Below are positions 1 through 14,857 of a DNA stretch of 64,000 bases, piece by piece. Each line of letters begins with the position of its first letter. The stretch's first letter is position 1. Origin of the DNA: Irpex lacteus (Eukaryota > Basidiomycota > Agaricomycetes > Polyporales > Irpicaceae); contig MQVO02000004.1 of the NCBI GenBank assembly GCA_001986395.2, positions 868,001 through 932,000 of the forward strand, read 5' to 3'. The translations under genes and the position numbers were made by a program. The notes below the pieces were generated by a model. That model was given only the letters and a program-made list of their open reading frames with translations. It was not told where the DNA came from and made no database searches.

Positions 1-53
1 TGGGGTAGAAATACAGGATCTGCCCATCGAACTATCAACTAACGCTTTGCCTA

Positions 54-2646
<2,593 letters not shown>

Positions 2647-4158
2647 AGCACTGTCTGTTTAGCTGTGGCTCCCATTGCTATCCTGCTCTACCTTCCGTTC
2701 CCGTGCCTATGGTCTTATGTTGAATGATTCAGGTATTCAATATGCTATGAAGTTAAACACGGCTCTCATGCTCAAGAGATAGAAGATCGAGTCGTGGAAT
2801 GATATCTGGGGCATGAACAGCTGCCCGGCATTCTCTTGTGGCGTTTCTCGCACGTGTCCCTCCTAATCTATCGCTACCAGATATCGTTGGCTGTTGAAGC
2901 TTCGTGGAAATCGAGAGTGATGAAAGGAACGTATTGAAATCACGTTGATTTGAACCCTCAAACTTACATGTACATATTCTGTCTCAACAGAAGAAGATCC
3001 TGCGAAAATGCGTCAAATGTTGTCGGATCTCGGTTGCAGCACGGCCACCAGCAAGTTGACAGGTAGTATATGGCTTCCTTTTGTACTTATTCAGTATGTG
3101 TTCTCATGTTTCATAGTCATAAGGTCCCAAGGTTGCTCGGAGTGTGGGCAGGAAGACAGCTCTATAGGGAAATGGCCCTTGCGATAGCTGAACTAGGTGT
3201 TATTGGCTACCATAGGTTCAATCAGTAGGTCAGTCTGGGGTCTTCTGGTTCTGAATTAATGCTACCAGATTAACTATCATGATAGAAGTATGTATAGCCA
3301 TCAGGAAAAACGGCAGAGTCTCCTCACAGATCCGGGCGCTCAGGAGAACTGGGAGAGCGGTAGACAAACCCCCAAATGCGCGGCATTACAGTACGTGATC
3401 GATGGCCACATCATTCTCTGACAGCATACTAGGCGGAGCTTAAATATATTCTTACCAGAAATTGCAGGCATGATCCAACATATAGTCTTACAGCGCAATG
3501 TGCTTGAACAGAGCAAGTGGAATTGTGGAGAAAGTAATAAACGTGCGTCTTACGAGTAGCTCTAAATGCGACAATCCAGTACGTCCAGACGTCTCGTTGG
3601 GTGAGAACTTGAACCTGACCCCTTCACCCGAAGCATCTACCATGCAATCCAGCGGTTACTGACGCAATTATAGCACATGCCCGCTCGGACACTCACGCTT
3701 TAGGGATTCATATTGAGTTCCTGTTTACCGGATGTTAAGGAGCTGATTTGGGCCACACCCTTCGACTCTCTCGTCAGACCGCAGCAATTGCAGGCAAACC
3801 ATTCTCCGAGGTCACCAGAGACATCACGTTCCCAAGTCTATACCACCGCTCCGCTCCACTTCCATTGATCATGAGAGGAATGTTTCAAGATACTAGTGGT
3901 TCTCTATCCTCGTGCCGTGACTTTCATTGAAACGAAGTCTCTAGGTCATAGATGCCATCGCCTGCTACTTTGGGCGCAAAAAGAAAGTTCGCACTTTATC
4001 ATATACCTAATTCACCCACTGGAAGGAGAAATGAAAAGTGGCCATGGGGCTATCCAACCAGTTTGGTCAATCGCGCGAAGTGTAGAAGGGTATAAAATGA
4101 CTCAGTACACAGCTTATGTTCACGTCAGAAATTACCCCTCGGCCACAGACAACATCCA
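2647..4158. other. Intergenic region, no supported gene
   Basis: About 1.5 kb between the monooxygenase stop and the next gene. Only short open frames without recognisable sequence or consistent splicing occur. The right end should hold the promoter of the rhodopsin-like gene. Confidence 0.5.
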
Positions 4159-5539
4159 ATGGCACCCACCGTGAAGCAAGTACGCAGTAAGTGATTTTTA
4201 TTATTATTTGCATTTGTGAAACAGGCTCAATGATCACGCAGTCGTCAATGGTGTTCTCTGTATCACTGGGGTTCTGGCCACCATTATACGTGTGGTCATT
4301 CGTTACCGCAGGCGAAAGCTTTGGTGGGATGACTTCTGGGTCATCGTAGCTGCCGTTTGTTCGATAATACTGATGCCCGCCAATTTCTTGCATTCCGATG
4401 ATCCTGGTATGACAATAAAAATCTCTTTCGTTAACGAGGCACGACTGACACTGGCGCGTCAGATTCGCTTCCACGGAGTACCAAACTCGCAGCATATTGG
4501 ATGTAGGTCTTACTATTTCACCTTTCAATTTGCTTGCCCCTGACGCTTCATACCAAACAGATGTGTCCAACTATACTATGCAGTGACTTGGTAAGGAGTA
4601 ATAATATACCGGAGTTCAGTCTTATAACGACTCGTATTGGTTTTCACAGGACTTCCCGGTTATCTATCCTTTGTACTGTTATCCGCATCTCATCTACTCC
4701 TCGGATGCGTCGGTTCCTTCACACATGTGTCTATCTCTTCATAATCTCGTGGGTGGTGCTGGCCGCGCAAGTGTTATGGATTTGCATTCCAGAGCAATCC
4801 TGGAAGAGTCAGCCAACTCCACAGTGCTTGCTTGGGGACAGTGCTGCCATCTCTCAGTCGATTAGTACGTGTTCAAGCAGCCATAACCGTGCTTTCTCAC
4901 CTATCTAATGTTCGAAATAGCATTCATAGGTACCGACGCGATCTTAGTGTACGCACCGATACAAATGATCTACAATGCGAAGTTGCCTCCCGGAGCAAAG
5001 TTTCGTCTCATCACCATCTTTGCTGCGACCCTTATCACTACTGCTGCAAGCGTATACTACATCTACGCTATGCTCCGTATCAACGGTATAACGGAGGATT
5101 TTGCTGCTACAATCCACGTAATTATTACCATCCTATTCTTTGTGATTACCACTCAGCGTGATTCTTTCCATAGGACGGACTCAGTCTCATAGTCGCAAAT
5201 CTCTCGGTCATCACATTTTTCCTCTTCGGCGGTAATTCGAGCTCAACTTCGTCGGAGGAGCGAAGCCCAACAGTGTGGCCTAGTTCTCGGCGCACCCCCG
5301 CGAGGTCATTCGGGTTCCTCTCTACTATTGGTCCTGATAAAGCCCCCACTCCTTCCCACGTACAATTTCATGTCGAGGTCGAAAGGGACTATCAGTCTAA
5401 ACCCGATTCGCTTGACCAAATCTCTGAGCCTGCTGGACACTTTGGAAGCGTAGGCGACGTCAAGGACAATCCGGAGATGCCTATTGCAGAGGTGATCGAG
5501 TTGAGGGGCATGCTGAAGGCTGCCTCGCCGGACGAATAG
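4159..5539 (+). CDS. Rhodopsin-like 7-TM integral membrane protein
   Basis: Predicted plasma- or endomembrane protein of the fungal rhodopsin-domain type, here of basidiomycete style. Hand-spliced from at least six exons: the first is a short ATG exon (MAPTVKQV...), and later ones join as LAAYWICVQLYYAVTW then TSRLSILCTVIRIS. Hydrophobic segments include VVNGVLCITGVLATIIRVVI, FWVIVAAVCSIILM, VYLFIISWVVLAAQVLWICI, LITIFAATLITTAASVYYIY, IHVIITILFFVITT and LSLIVANLSVITFFLF, about seven in all. A cytosolic-looking hydrophilic tail of about 100 residues follows, ending in MLKAASPDE. No retinal-binding lysine context is evident, so this is not a light-sensing opsin as far as I can see. Function is unknown; members of the family are often proposed to be receptors. 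Confidence 0.75.
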
Positions 5540-5951
5540 GCGCAATTGGAGTCGTGAGCGTAGTACCTGGCTCCCTAAACAAGAGCTTCAAGCTCGGGTT
5601 TGGAATCAGATTCAAACGTAGTCCGTCGTACAACAATAGCAAGACGCGAGTGTTTTTTCTGACCAGGATTCGGTGCTGGATTTGTATTCGCACAGGTAGC
5701 GCAACAGTTAGTATTAGCCTGCCTATGGACAAAGAATAACGGGAGATAACATGCCAGTACAAGTAAATTGTTGGTAAAGCTTTCCTTCAAGATTACATTC
5801 ATTTGCACAATAATGGAGTAGTGGTAGTCATCTCACAGCGAGTCAACTGAGAGATATGAATTGAACTCCGACTGGAAATCATTCATGATTGATACAAACA
5901 ACTTCGAGAATAGTAGGACATAGCGATGTACCTGGGAGAGAAATAATCCTA
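5540..5951. other. Convergent 3' intergenic region
   Basis: The 412 bp between two converging genes presumably hold both 3' untranslated regions. I see no further gene. Confidence 0.5.
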
Positions 5952-7033
5952 CTACTTTCCCTTGGCCGTCGAAGAGCTGGCCTGAGTGCGGTCGTCTTCC
6001 AGCTCAACCCGTTTAACTTGCTTGTACTTCTCAACATTGGTATAATAAGTGAACGTATGTTCCTCTCGTCTAATATCGAAGCCGTGAGCCATTGCTTGCC
6101 GTGAATGAAAAAGACTGCTTACATCTTCTGAGGATACGGTAGAAGGCGGAGGGTGAATGCATATCTTTCATTATATACGTGCACGTCTCCTGCGAGACAG
6201 AGCCACGTGAGTGTAGGTGTCTTGTCCTTGGACGCGGCCTCTTCGTATTCCCCGTAAAGCGTTAGCCTGCCTTTTATCGTCTTAGGAACATCCATGTGCA
6301 GGTCAAGCCCTTCCTCGTTTATCTTTCCCTTGAAACCTTCAATACTGATAGCAGGAAGCAGTGGGACTGCAATGTGGACGAAAATATCCACTGCAGCCTC
6401 TTCGATGGATCCTCCGAGCTATTATAAACATAAATTAGCGGTGATATCTCTGGCAATAGTCGCAATTGATCGATTGTACTGACGCAAATCTGAATTGGAC
6501 CAACAGGAACGATAACCTGAACTGCCTTCGCGTCCCTGCCGCTGTAGAGCGAGGGATGCACTGAGGCATACGCGTACATGGTTTTGCTCTGCTCCGTAAA
6601 GGCATTCTCGGTTGGCATACTCTGGTCTATATTGAGCTTGTGGAGAGCTTGCAGAACGGCCTTGTAGTCTCAAACAAGGATTAGACAGTTTATACAGCAC
6701 TGCAGAGAAAAACATACCAGGCTCCACACCGGAACCTGCACCGGGGGATGTGACTAGCCCATTAATCTTGGAGGTATGGATGGGAAACGGAGGACCAGGC
6801 TGGTCAGATGTGGCGGAACCAGGAACGATTATTTTTGCTCGTGGAGCCTTCGGAGGTGGTCTTGCCATTGTTACAAGTAGGATACCAGATGGTGGAAATC
6901 CAGAGCAAGCTGAGGAGACTTGCACCTCTTTTATGTGTGTGGCCATGAGAAGAAATAATCCAGAAGAGGAAAAGCCCTTCGGGGTGCCCTCCGGGTCTGG
7001 CAGCTCTGTGTCCCGGCAGGATTCTGAGTTCAT
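5952..7033 (-). CDS. Unrecognised conserved-looking protein
   Basis: A four-exon model of about 290 residues. Exon 1 starts MNSESCRDTELPDPEG and holds a Pro-rich stretch (ARPPPKAPRAKIIVPG). Exon 2 reads DYKAVLQALHKLNIDQSM and ends QVIVPVGPIQIC. Exon 3 reads LGGSIEEAAVDIFVHIAVPL on to RLLPYPQK. A 53-bp intron (gtaagc..attag, near 6070-6122) then leads to a last exon with EEHTFTYYTNVEKYKQVKRV and the tail SSSTAKGK. Without that intron the frame would stop at 6119, but the last exon has clear coding character and fits the phase. No signal peptide or membrane segment is visible. I do not recognise the family. The alternating hydrophobic pattern of exon 3 suggests a beta-rich fold (inference). Confidence 0.65.
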
Positions 7034-8941
7034 TGGCCTGTCAGTCCATTAAGCTACCGCAAAACGTGGTCTTTTCATAAACACCTGGAAAGATATCAGC
7101 GTAGCTTTGAATTGAACCGCCGAGTTGACGTACTGCTAGTGAAATGTGACCATGCTAAGTACCCGGCTAGAACTAAAAATTTCTCACATGGAAAGTAACA
7201 GGGAGTGTAATATGCAAGCACCATTAGCCAAGCTGGGAGCTTCAGAACCACCGTCACAACAAGTGAAGGCAGCAGTTAAATATCAAAGGTACGTACGTGC
7301 CTTGTAAGTCAGTAGACAATGTAGTGTACTTAGCTGTCGAGCCGAAATCATAGCTTGCGCGCCGCAGCCGGGCAGGTATAGGCAGGCGTTACCGTTGGAT
7401 CGGCAAGTTGCAAGTTTAACGTTCCGTTGTAGTATGTATACTGTGACCGACTTTCAGTAGAAGGATGGGAAAATAACTCGCTAAAGTTCACTTTGTCAGC
7501 TCACGAGTGCCGAATTATCAGCACCGCTCATCCAAAAATCCAACTACAGGTATGCCAATCAAACCCAACCCTGTGCAATGAGGCAATGAGAATTAACACA
7601 CCTGCGCGAACCTAAAGCAGTAGCAATTCCGACTCCCATGGCATGTCCAACTTTTCCATCACAGTTGCGCCATAGCTGATCGATATTGTAGAGTCAGCAG
7701 CGTCAACCCTAGATATCAGGATATCTACAACAGTTAACGAGAGTCAACTTGGAGTCAACTTCTGTATGCTGAGAGACAGTTAGAACACACGTTTTGGTGC
7801 CGGCTGAAATGCCGATCGGTGCCACTTCAAGTCCGTCAATGTAAGCTTTCGCCATGGCCTTTCCAAGCGACTCCTGCGGTCCTTTATCGATTGGCGCGGT
7901 TCAAGCCAACGGCCAGGCTAATTCTGAGCCATTGATATGGGTGAGCATGGACCATGCAGATGGTGAGAGCACTTACAACTTCTACAGCCCCTCCCTTCTT
8001 CTCCATTATTAGGCCTAAAGTTTGATACCTTTCGCAACAGCTACCCGCGGAGAGAGATCGACGGTGGAAGCCAGTAGCGGACGTCAATTACATGAGCACG
8101 AGGAACTCCTAACTCAGGCCGCGGGCGATCCATGCGGGTCTCTTGCCGAGGATCGACTCTTTTGACGTTTAGAGCGTAGACAAGCGGGAGGAGCAAGCGC
8201 ACTGTCTGTTCTGTCGCGAGATAGGTCAGCTGCGCAAGTCATACGACCTCTCAGGATGGAAAATGACATACTGCCTACTATACGGTGACCAGGATGGTCC
8301 CCAAGCGGATGGTAGCCGTACCATGTCGCCCCAGGTCCTAGTGCCCAACTTGGATGGCGGTGAACATACGTAGTCTCCTAGATTGAGAGCTGCCACGGAT
8401 TGACAGTCCATCGATGCACTGAGTATGAAGATGCGAGAGCTTGGAAGTACAATTGAGTAGCTGGAAGATATGAGCAAAACATGGAAGAGCCTGTCGCACC
8501 AAAATCATGAACGTGTGCACGATTTGCAATGACTATCCGACTGATATCGCAATTTTTGTGGGAGTCGATCGTTACTGGCGGTGTAGAAAGTTAGATAGAG
8601 CACAGTACGAGAAAGAAGCGAGGGACATACTGACATATATTTGAGATTATCTCTCTGCACAAAGATAGAACACACGTGAGACGATCGTATGCCGTGGCCA
8701 CAAGAATACCAAGTCGTGAGTGAACCGTGGTTGTGGTAACGCTAGGGCTTTATCGTACAGGGTAGCGGAACGTAAGATGTCTGCGGGGAGCTAAACACGG
8801 CATGGGCTTCAGCTGTTAGAAAACATCGAGAGTAAATTTCATATGTTGAGTAAAACGCTAGTGAGGGTGGATAATATAGCTTCCAAAGCCAAGTTGAATA
8901 CAACATTAGAACAAATAATCATACACGACCTTGCATACTGT
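7034..8941. other. 1.9-kb gap with scattered coding-like pieces
   Basis: No intact gene fits. The stretch 7590-8340 holds several coding-like minus-strand pieces, listed separately as a possible relic. The remainder shows nothing I can name. Confidence 0.45.
7590..8340 (-). pseudogene. Possible decayed gene, family not recognised
   Basis: Read on the minus strand, separate pieces look coding but do not join into one frame. Near 8270-8330 there is ATWYGYHPLGDHPGHRIVG. Near 8040-8240 there is VRLLLPLVYALNVKRVDPRQ followed by LGVPRAHVIDVRYW. Near 7800-7890 there is QESLGKAMAKAYIDGLEVAP then IGISAGTKTC. Near 7600-7690 there is QLWRNCDGKVGHAMGVGIAT followed by a possible donor. An in-frame stop precedes the third piece and the frame changes between pieces. 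I read this as either a degraded gene or an intron-rich gene I cannot splice. I do not recognise the family. Confidence 0.3.
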
Positions 8942-10278
8942 TTACTCGACGCTCGGGTCAACCTTGATGACAACTTTGCCTGACGCGCGCTGCGAGAGTA
9001 CACGGTCGTATCCTTTCTGTACATCTTCGAATGCAAACACCGAATCCACGACCGGTTTCACTTTGCCTGTGTGATGATATCACAGTAAGCAAGAGTCCGC
9101 TACAAAGTATAGTGTATACTGCACCATCGATAACATATTGATCGAACTTCTTGAAGTCGTCAAAGGGCAAGCTCGTTGAGAGGCTACGGCACGATTAGTT
9201 TACTCAGCGGAACCATCTCAAAGCTTGGTTACTTACGCAAACTTGGGCTTCACACCACCGAGAATTCTAGGTCGCAAGAGACCTTCGGCTACAAGATGGA
9301 GTGCCTCCAAAACGCCGGAGAATCCATGAGGAGTTGGTCCAACGCTGACGAAGATACCGTTTGGCGCCAAGTACTTGTCACTGTGGGTGTAGAGTCTGGG
9401 CTCTGTGACACCTACAGCTTCAACGAATACGTGAAACTTTGGCGAGGGAGGGTTTTCCTCGAGCTGCTTCCATACCGGTGCCTTCTTGTAGTCGATGAAC
9501 TGGTGTAGTACTAGTGAGTATCGGCATCGCATAGCGACATCTGACTACGACTTACGTGGTCCACTCCGAGAGACTTCAAGAGTTCTTCCTTCGGAGTAGA
9601 GGCAGCTGCTGTGACGGTGCATCCGATGGCTTTGGCCAGTTGAATGGCGATGATGCCGACACTGGTGCTGCCGCCGTTGATAAAGATACTTTGGCCAGGT
9701 TCAATTTTCGCGATATTGAACAAGACTTGGTAAGCTGTCAGACCGACCAAAGCCAAACCAGATGCTTCGGTAGGCTTCAAGCTCGGGGGTCTGGGAGCAA
9801 CCCGGTTGGATGGAGTGACGAGATATTCCTGCAGTGAACCTTGTTTGGTTTTGAGGGTGATATCTGGCTGGGGTGTGAGCTTCAGGCAGAAGCAGACTCA
9901 AATGAATTGAGCTTACCTACGCTAACCAGGCCATACACCTCCTGTCCTTTCTGAAACTCGGTACCGTTCCCATCTACGACGATACCGGCAAAGTCGTGCT
10001 CCGCGACATGGGGCCGCTTTGCTATGAAGTTCGGCAGCAAGCCCATGAGCTTGTATCCACTGTGCAGTGCACATTAGCAAGCGTGTTGTCATACTGCTTG
10101 ACTGATATGATTCTTACACCGGATTAAAGGCTGCCGCTTGGACTTTAATCAGCACGTCGCCCGGGGCCAGCTTGGTCGGAACATCGGCTTGCTCGTTGAG
10201 CACGACGGCATCCTTGGGAAGACCCTTGCGGACGACTTGCCATGCTCTCTGTTTCTTGGGGAACTGGAGGTCAGACAT
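8942..10278 (-). CDS. Zinc-free MDR oxidoreductase (quinone/enoyl reductase-like)
   Basis: Medium-chain dehydrogenase/reductase, probably an NADPH-dependent quinone or enoyl reductase in the cytosol. It starts MSDLQFPKKQRAWQVVRKGL. The GroES-like part includes KLAPGDVLIKVQAAAFNPV, then AEHDFAGIVVDGNG. The Rossmann part includes ASGLALVGLTAYQVLFN and INGGSTSVGIIAIQLAKAIG, where the glycine-rich turn is GGSTSVG. The C-terminus reads FEDVQKGYDRVLSQRASGKV then VIKVDPSVE. The structural-zinc cysteine cluster of alcohol dehydrogenases is absent, which fits the quinone-reductase branch. Six or so exons join in phase. An upstream in-frame ATG (10359) exists, but the family start fits 10278. The gene lies head-to-head with CRM1. 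Confidence 0.85.
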
Positions 10279-10621
10279 AGTGGTTAGAGATAAAGAAGAA
10301 TTTGCAGCACTTTTTCCACAGAGCTCACGCACACCTTCCGGGTTATGAGCACAACGCAACCGTCAGGCACTTCACTACGCCCGGGAGAACGTCATAGGCT
10401 ATCACAGCCGGCGTCTGATCTGTATGAGAAATCAGGCGCCAGCTTTGTGGCCTGGACGGAATTTGCCGTGGACTAGACGCCCCTATCGCGTTAAGGCAGC
10501 TGAGCGTCTATGGACATGAATCTCACCCTCTGCCCAGCCACAACGGCTTTGCTTTCAACGTCGACCTCATCATCCACCACACGGCCCTGTCATCTCTTCG
10601 ACGTCGTCTACTGTCGCCGCC
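10279..10621. promoter_or_regulatory. Divergent promoter, MDR oxidoreductase and CRM1
   Basis: 343 bp separate the two start codons, so both promoters must lie here or overlap the leaders. The CRM1 side is rich in CT and CG steps. I see no convincing TATA box. Confidence 0.5.
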
Positions 10622-13600
10622 ATGGAGGTCCGCATCGTTCTCCGCGTCGTATTCGCGTCTTATACTGACTGTTTTTGCTGCAATTGCAGGGCATCCTTGA
10701 CTTCTCGAGAGACTTCGATGTCTCGCTTATGGACAAGGTTGTAATGGCTTTCTACTCGGGATCAGGTGCTGAGGTGCGTGACTGCGTTCAGAGCTTGATG
10801 AACATATATTGACCATCTTTTGCAGCAACAAATGGCTCAGCAAGTCCTTACGCAATTCCAGGAGCATCCGGAAGCATGGACGAGAGTGCCGGAGATCCTA
10901 GAGCATTCGTCATTCCCCCAGACTAAAGTACGTAACATAATATCTCTCTAGACGTGGGGCTGAACTTCTGGCCACAGTACATTGGTCTGCAAATTTTGGA
11001 GAAACTCATCTTAACGCGATGGAAATCCTTACCTGACGGCCAGAGGCAAGGTATGTGTCATGCATATCGCTACGCGTCTATCTCACAGTCAATTGATTCA
11101 TCGTATAGGAATACGAAACTTTGTTGTTGGAATCACGGTCAAAATCGCGTCCGACGAGACTTCCCTACGTCGAGAGAAGACGTATGTGAACAAACTCAAC
11201 CTGGCCTTGGTTCAGGTGCGTCCATTTGTATCAATAAAAGGATGATTATCTCATCGCTCGTGTTTCAACAGATTCTCAAGCAGGAGTGGCCACATAATTG
11301 GCCGAACTTCATTACGGAGTTGGTAGAGTCATCAAAGACGAATCTTTCCCTCTGCGAGAACAACATGGTTATCCTGAAGCTCCTGTCAGAAGAGATTTTC
11401 GACTATTCGGCGGAGCAAATGACACAGGCGAAGGTCAAGAACCTGAAGAACCAGATGTGCGGCGAGTTCTCTGAGATCTTCAAACTTTGCTCGGAGATCC
11501 TCGAGGAGGCCCAGAAGACTACTCTCATTAAGGCCACTCTGGAGACTCTTCTAAGATTCCTCAACTGGATTCCTCTGGGATACATCTTCGAGACTACGAT
11601 TATTGACCTTCTGCTTAACCGGGTACGTGAGATAACCGACTCGTGCTCCTATCCTTACTAATTGGCCTATCTTATCCCCTAGTTCCTGGAAACACCTGAG
11701 TTCCGTAATGTAACCCTCAAATGCCTAGCCGAAATCGCCGCACTAAACGTCGGCCCCGAATATGACCCCAAATTTGTCATTCTCTTCGCGATGGTCATGA
11801 CCTCGGTGAACCGGATGATCCCTCCCAGCACGAATATCGCCGCGGCCTATGCCAATGCAGGCGATGCTGGCCAGGAGCTTGTCCTCAACCTCGCCCTCTT
11901 CCTTTCTAATTTCCTGTCCAATCACCTCCGTGCTGTCGAGACAGAACAAAACCGTGATGTCCTGCTCAATGCGCACTTGTACATGGTGAAGGTCTCACAG
12001 GTGGACGAACGTGAGATCTTCAAGGTCTGCTTGGAGTACTGGGTCAAGCTTGTAGCGGAGTTGTATGATGAAGTGCAGAGCTTGCCGATTGGCGAGAGCG
12101 GGTTGCTTATGGGACTCAGCCTGGGCGGAGGGAACCAGAGCGTGCTCAATGGCATCAACCTTCGCAAGCACATTTATAGTGATGTCTTGTCGAATCTCAG
12201 GTTGGTAGTTATCGAGAAGATGGTCAAGCCTGAAGAGGTACGTACGAATTACCCAAACTGCTTCACGATAGCAAATATTGAACTTCTGGATGCGTAGGTC
12301 TTGATTGTTGAAAACGAGGAGGGAGAGATTGTCCGCGAGTTCATGAAGGAGAGCGATACCATCGTGCTGTATAAGTCGATGCGTGAACTTCTTGTCTACC
12401 TTACTCACTTGGACGTCAATGACACGGAGACGATCCTTACGGAGAAGCTGGCCAAGCAGGTAGATGGCTCCGAGTGGTCGTGGCAGAATTTGAACACGCT
12501 TTGCTGGGCTATTGGTTCGATATCTGGTGCCATGAGTAAGTGGAATGCGTTGGCTTCGTGTATATCGTGCTGATTCTTTTGTAGACGAGGAGACAGAGAA
12601 GCGCTTCCTTGTGACAGTCATCAAGGACCTTCTCGGACTGTGTGAACTCAAGCGTGGAAAGGACAACAAGGCTGTGGTTGCCTCCGATATCATGTACATC
12701 GTCGGCCAGTATCCTCGCTTCCTGAAAGCGCACTGGAAGTTCCTCAAGACCGTGGTCAACAAGCTCTTCGAGTTCATGCACGAGACACACGAAGGTATGT
12801 TTCTTTCCTGCTTACTTCCTTCTTTCATGTTCCCTGCTTCGTTTGTCATCCACATTCTTTCTTTTGGGATGGCACAGTTCCGTATCTACTTCACACCACC
12901 TGCCACACGTCGCGAACGTTTGATTCATCGCCCCAGCGAGAGTTTTTGGAATATTTGGAAGGTTAATGAAGTAGAGAGTGGAGGTTAACGAAGCGCGTCA
13001 CTCGCCGCATCATCAACAGGTGTTCAAGACATGGCCTGCGATACCTTCATCAAGATCGCGCAGAAGTGCAGAAGACACTTCGTTATGCAGCAATCCGGGG
13101 AGCAGGAGCCGTTCGTCGACGAGATTCTCAGGACTTTGCATCGGATTACTGTCGACCTGTCCCCACAACAGGTGAGAGTGTTCTCTCAGGCACCATCTTA
13201 TGCGTGAAATTGATGTTCCCGTTAACAGGTCCATACATTCTACGAGGCGGTCGGCTATATGATCTCTGCTCAGCCCAATAAGCCTCAGCAGGAGAAACTT
13301 ATTGGCAAGCTGATGGAGCTTCCCAACAACGCTGTAGGTCATATTGGCTGCGTGCTCCGTATCTTTTCACTGACAGGCCCTATTTTCTAGTGGGACTCTT
13401 TGATGGCACAAGCCGCTCAGAACATCGACGTACTGAGCAGTATGGAGAACATCAAGATCCTGTCGAACGTTCTGAAGACTAACGTAGCGGCCTGCACTTC
13501 TATCGGCGGGTTCTACTTGCCACAGATTGGTCGTATCTTCTTGGACATGCTGAGTCTCTACAAGGCTGTCAGCGGTATCATTAGCGAAACAGTCGCTCGT

Positions 13601-14857
13601 GAAGGTAATGATTTACTTCGGAGCCCTTCTATCACACTTTGCTCATCGACGATATGATAGGTTTGGTTGCAACCAAGACACCCAAAGTCAGACAACTGCG
13701 AACCATCAAGAAGGAGATCTTGAAGTTGATGGAGACCTTCATCAAGCGGTCAGATGACGTCGAGACGGTCAACGCCAACTTCATGCCCCCATTGCTCGAT
13801 GCTATCCTTGGTGACTATAACCGCAACGTCCCCGCAGCCCGTGATGCTGAGGTGCTCAACGTCATGGCCACTATCATCGGCAAGCTCGGACCTGCTCTTA
13901 CGCCCCAAGTTCCAGCTATCTTGGATGCGGTGTTCGAGCCGACTCTGAACATGATCAACCAGGACTTTGCTGAGTTCCCTGAGCACCGTGTGGGCTTCTT
14001 CAAGTTGTTGCGGGCGATCAACCTTAACTGCTTCCCTGGTAAGTTCGGATGGTTCCTTCGTAGTATGCTTGATATTCACGCACGTTGGCAATAGCACTTT
14101 TGACGCTTCCTCCGGCGCAGTTCAAGTTGTTCATGGATAGTATTATTTGGGCTATCAAGCACACTATGCGTGATATTGCAGAGACTGGCTTGAACCGTGA
14201 GTAGCTTACAATCAATTGGCGTGCGTCGGGCTAAATTGTATCCTTTCAGTGTGTCTGGAAGTCGTCAACAACTTCTCTGGTGCCGAGCCACAAGTCTCGA
14301 ACGCGTTCTTCCAGCAATACTTCCTCAACATCATGCAAGACATCTTCTACGTGCTCACAGATACGGATCACAAGAGTGGCTTCAAGTTGCAGAGTCTGCT
14401 CTTGGCGCGTATGTTCCAATTGGTCGAAACAGGCCAGATCACTGTGCCGCTATTCGATCCGTTGACCGTACCGGATCCGAATATCTCCAACTCGGTGTTC
14501 TTGCGCGAGTACACCGCCAACCTCCTCAAGTCGGCGTTCCCTCACGTTCACAAGTACGTCCCTTGAGCTCTTTAGTGTTGTTGCTATTCACTGATATTTG
14601 GCTATCTCTTTAGCACCCAAATACAAGTATTCGTGGTCAGCCTGCACGAATACAACAACGACTTGAACCGCTTCAAGCTGGCCCTGCGCGACTTCTTGAT
14701 TCAGCTGAAGGAGTTCTCTGGGGACAACGCGGACTTGTTCTTGGAAGAAAAGGAAGAGGAGGCACAGAAGAGGGCGATCGAGGAGAGGGAAGCGGCTATG
14801 CGTATTCCGGGTATGCTCAAGCCCTCACAGATCGAAGACAAGGACGAAGACATCTAG
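10622..14857 (+). CDS. CRM1: Exportin-1, nuclear export receptor for leucine-rich NES cargo
   Basis: The RanGTP-dependent importin-beta-family exporter, built of HEAT repeats and working at nuclear pores. About 18 exons give roughly 1,070 residues, the usual length. The N-terminus [18 protein letters not shown] matches the yeast form. The CRIME-region motifs [15 protein letters not shown] and [20 protein letters not shown] are intact. The NES-groove region [18 protein letters not shown] has the cysteine (codon 12641-12643) that leptomycin B modifies in human and fission-yeast Crm1. The C-terminus ends [10 protein letters not shown]. The first exon is tiny (ATGGAG then a gtccgc donor); donors at gtcgta and gtattc further on would add a few residues and keep phase, so the first residues are uncertain. 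Identity is certain. Confidence 0.97.

Noticed and set aside
2935..2970. B-box-like minus-strand sequence gggttcaaatca suggesting a tRNA
   Set aside because: The flanking bases do not form a T stem and no matching A box or acceptor stem was found.
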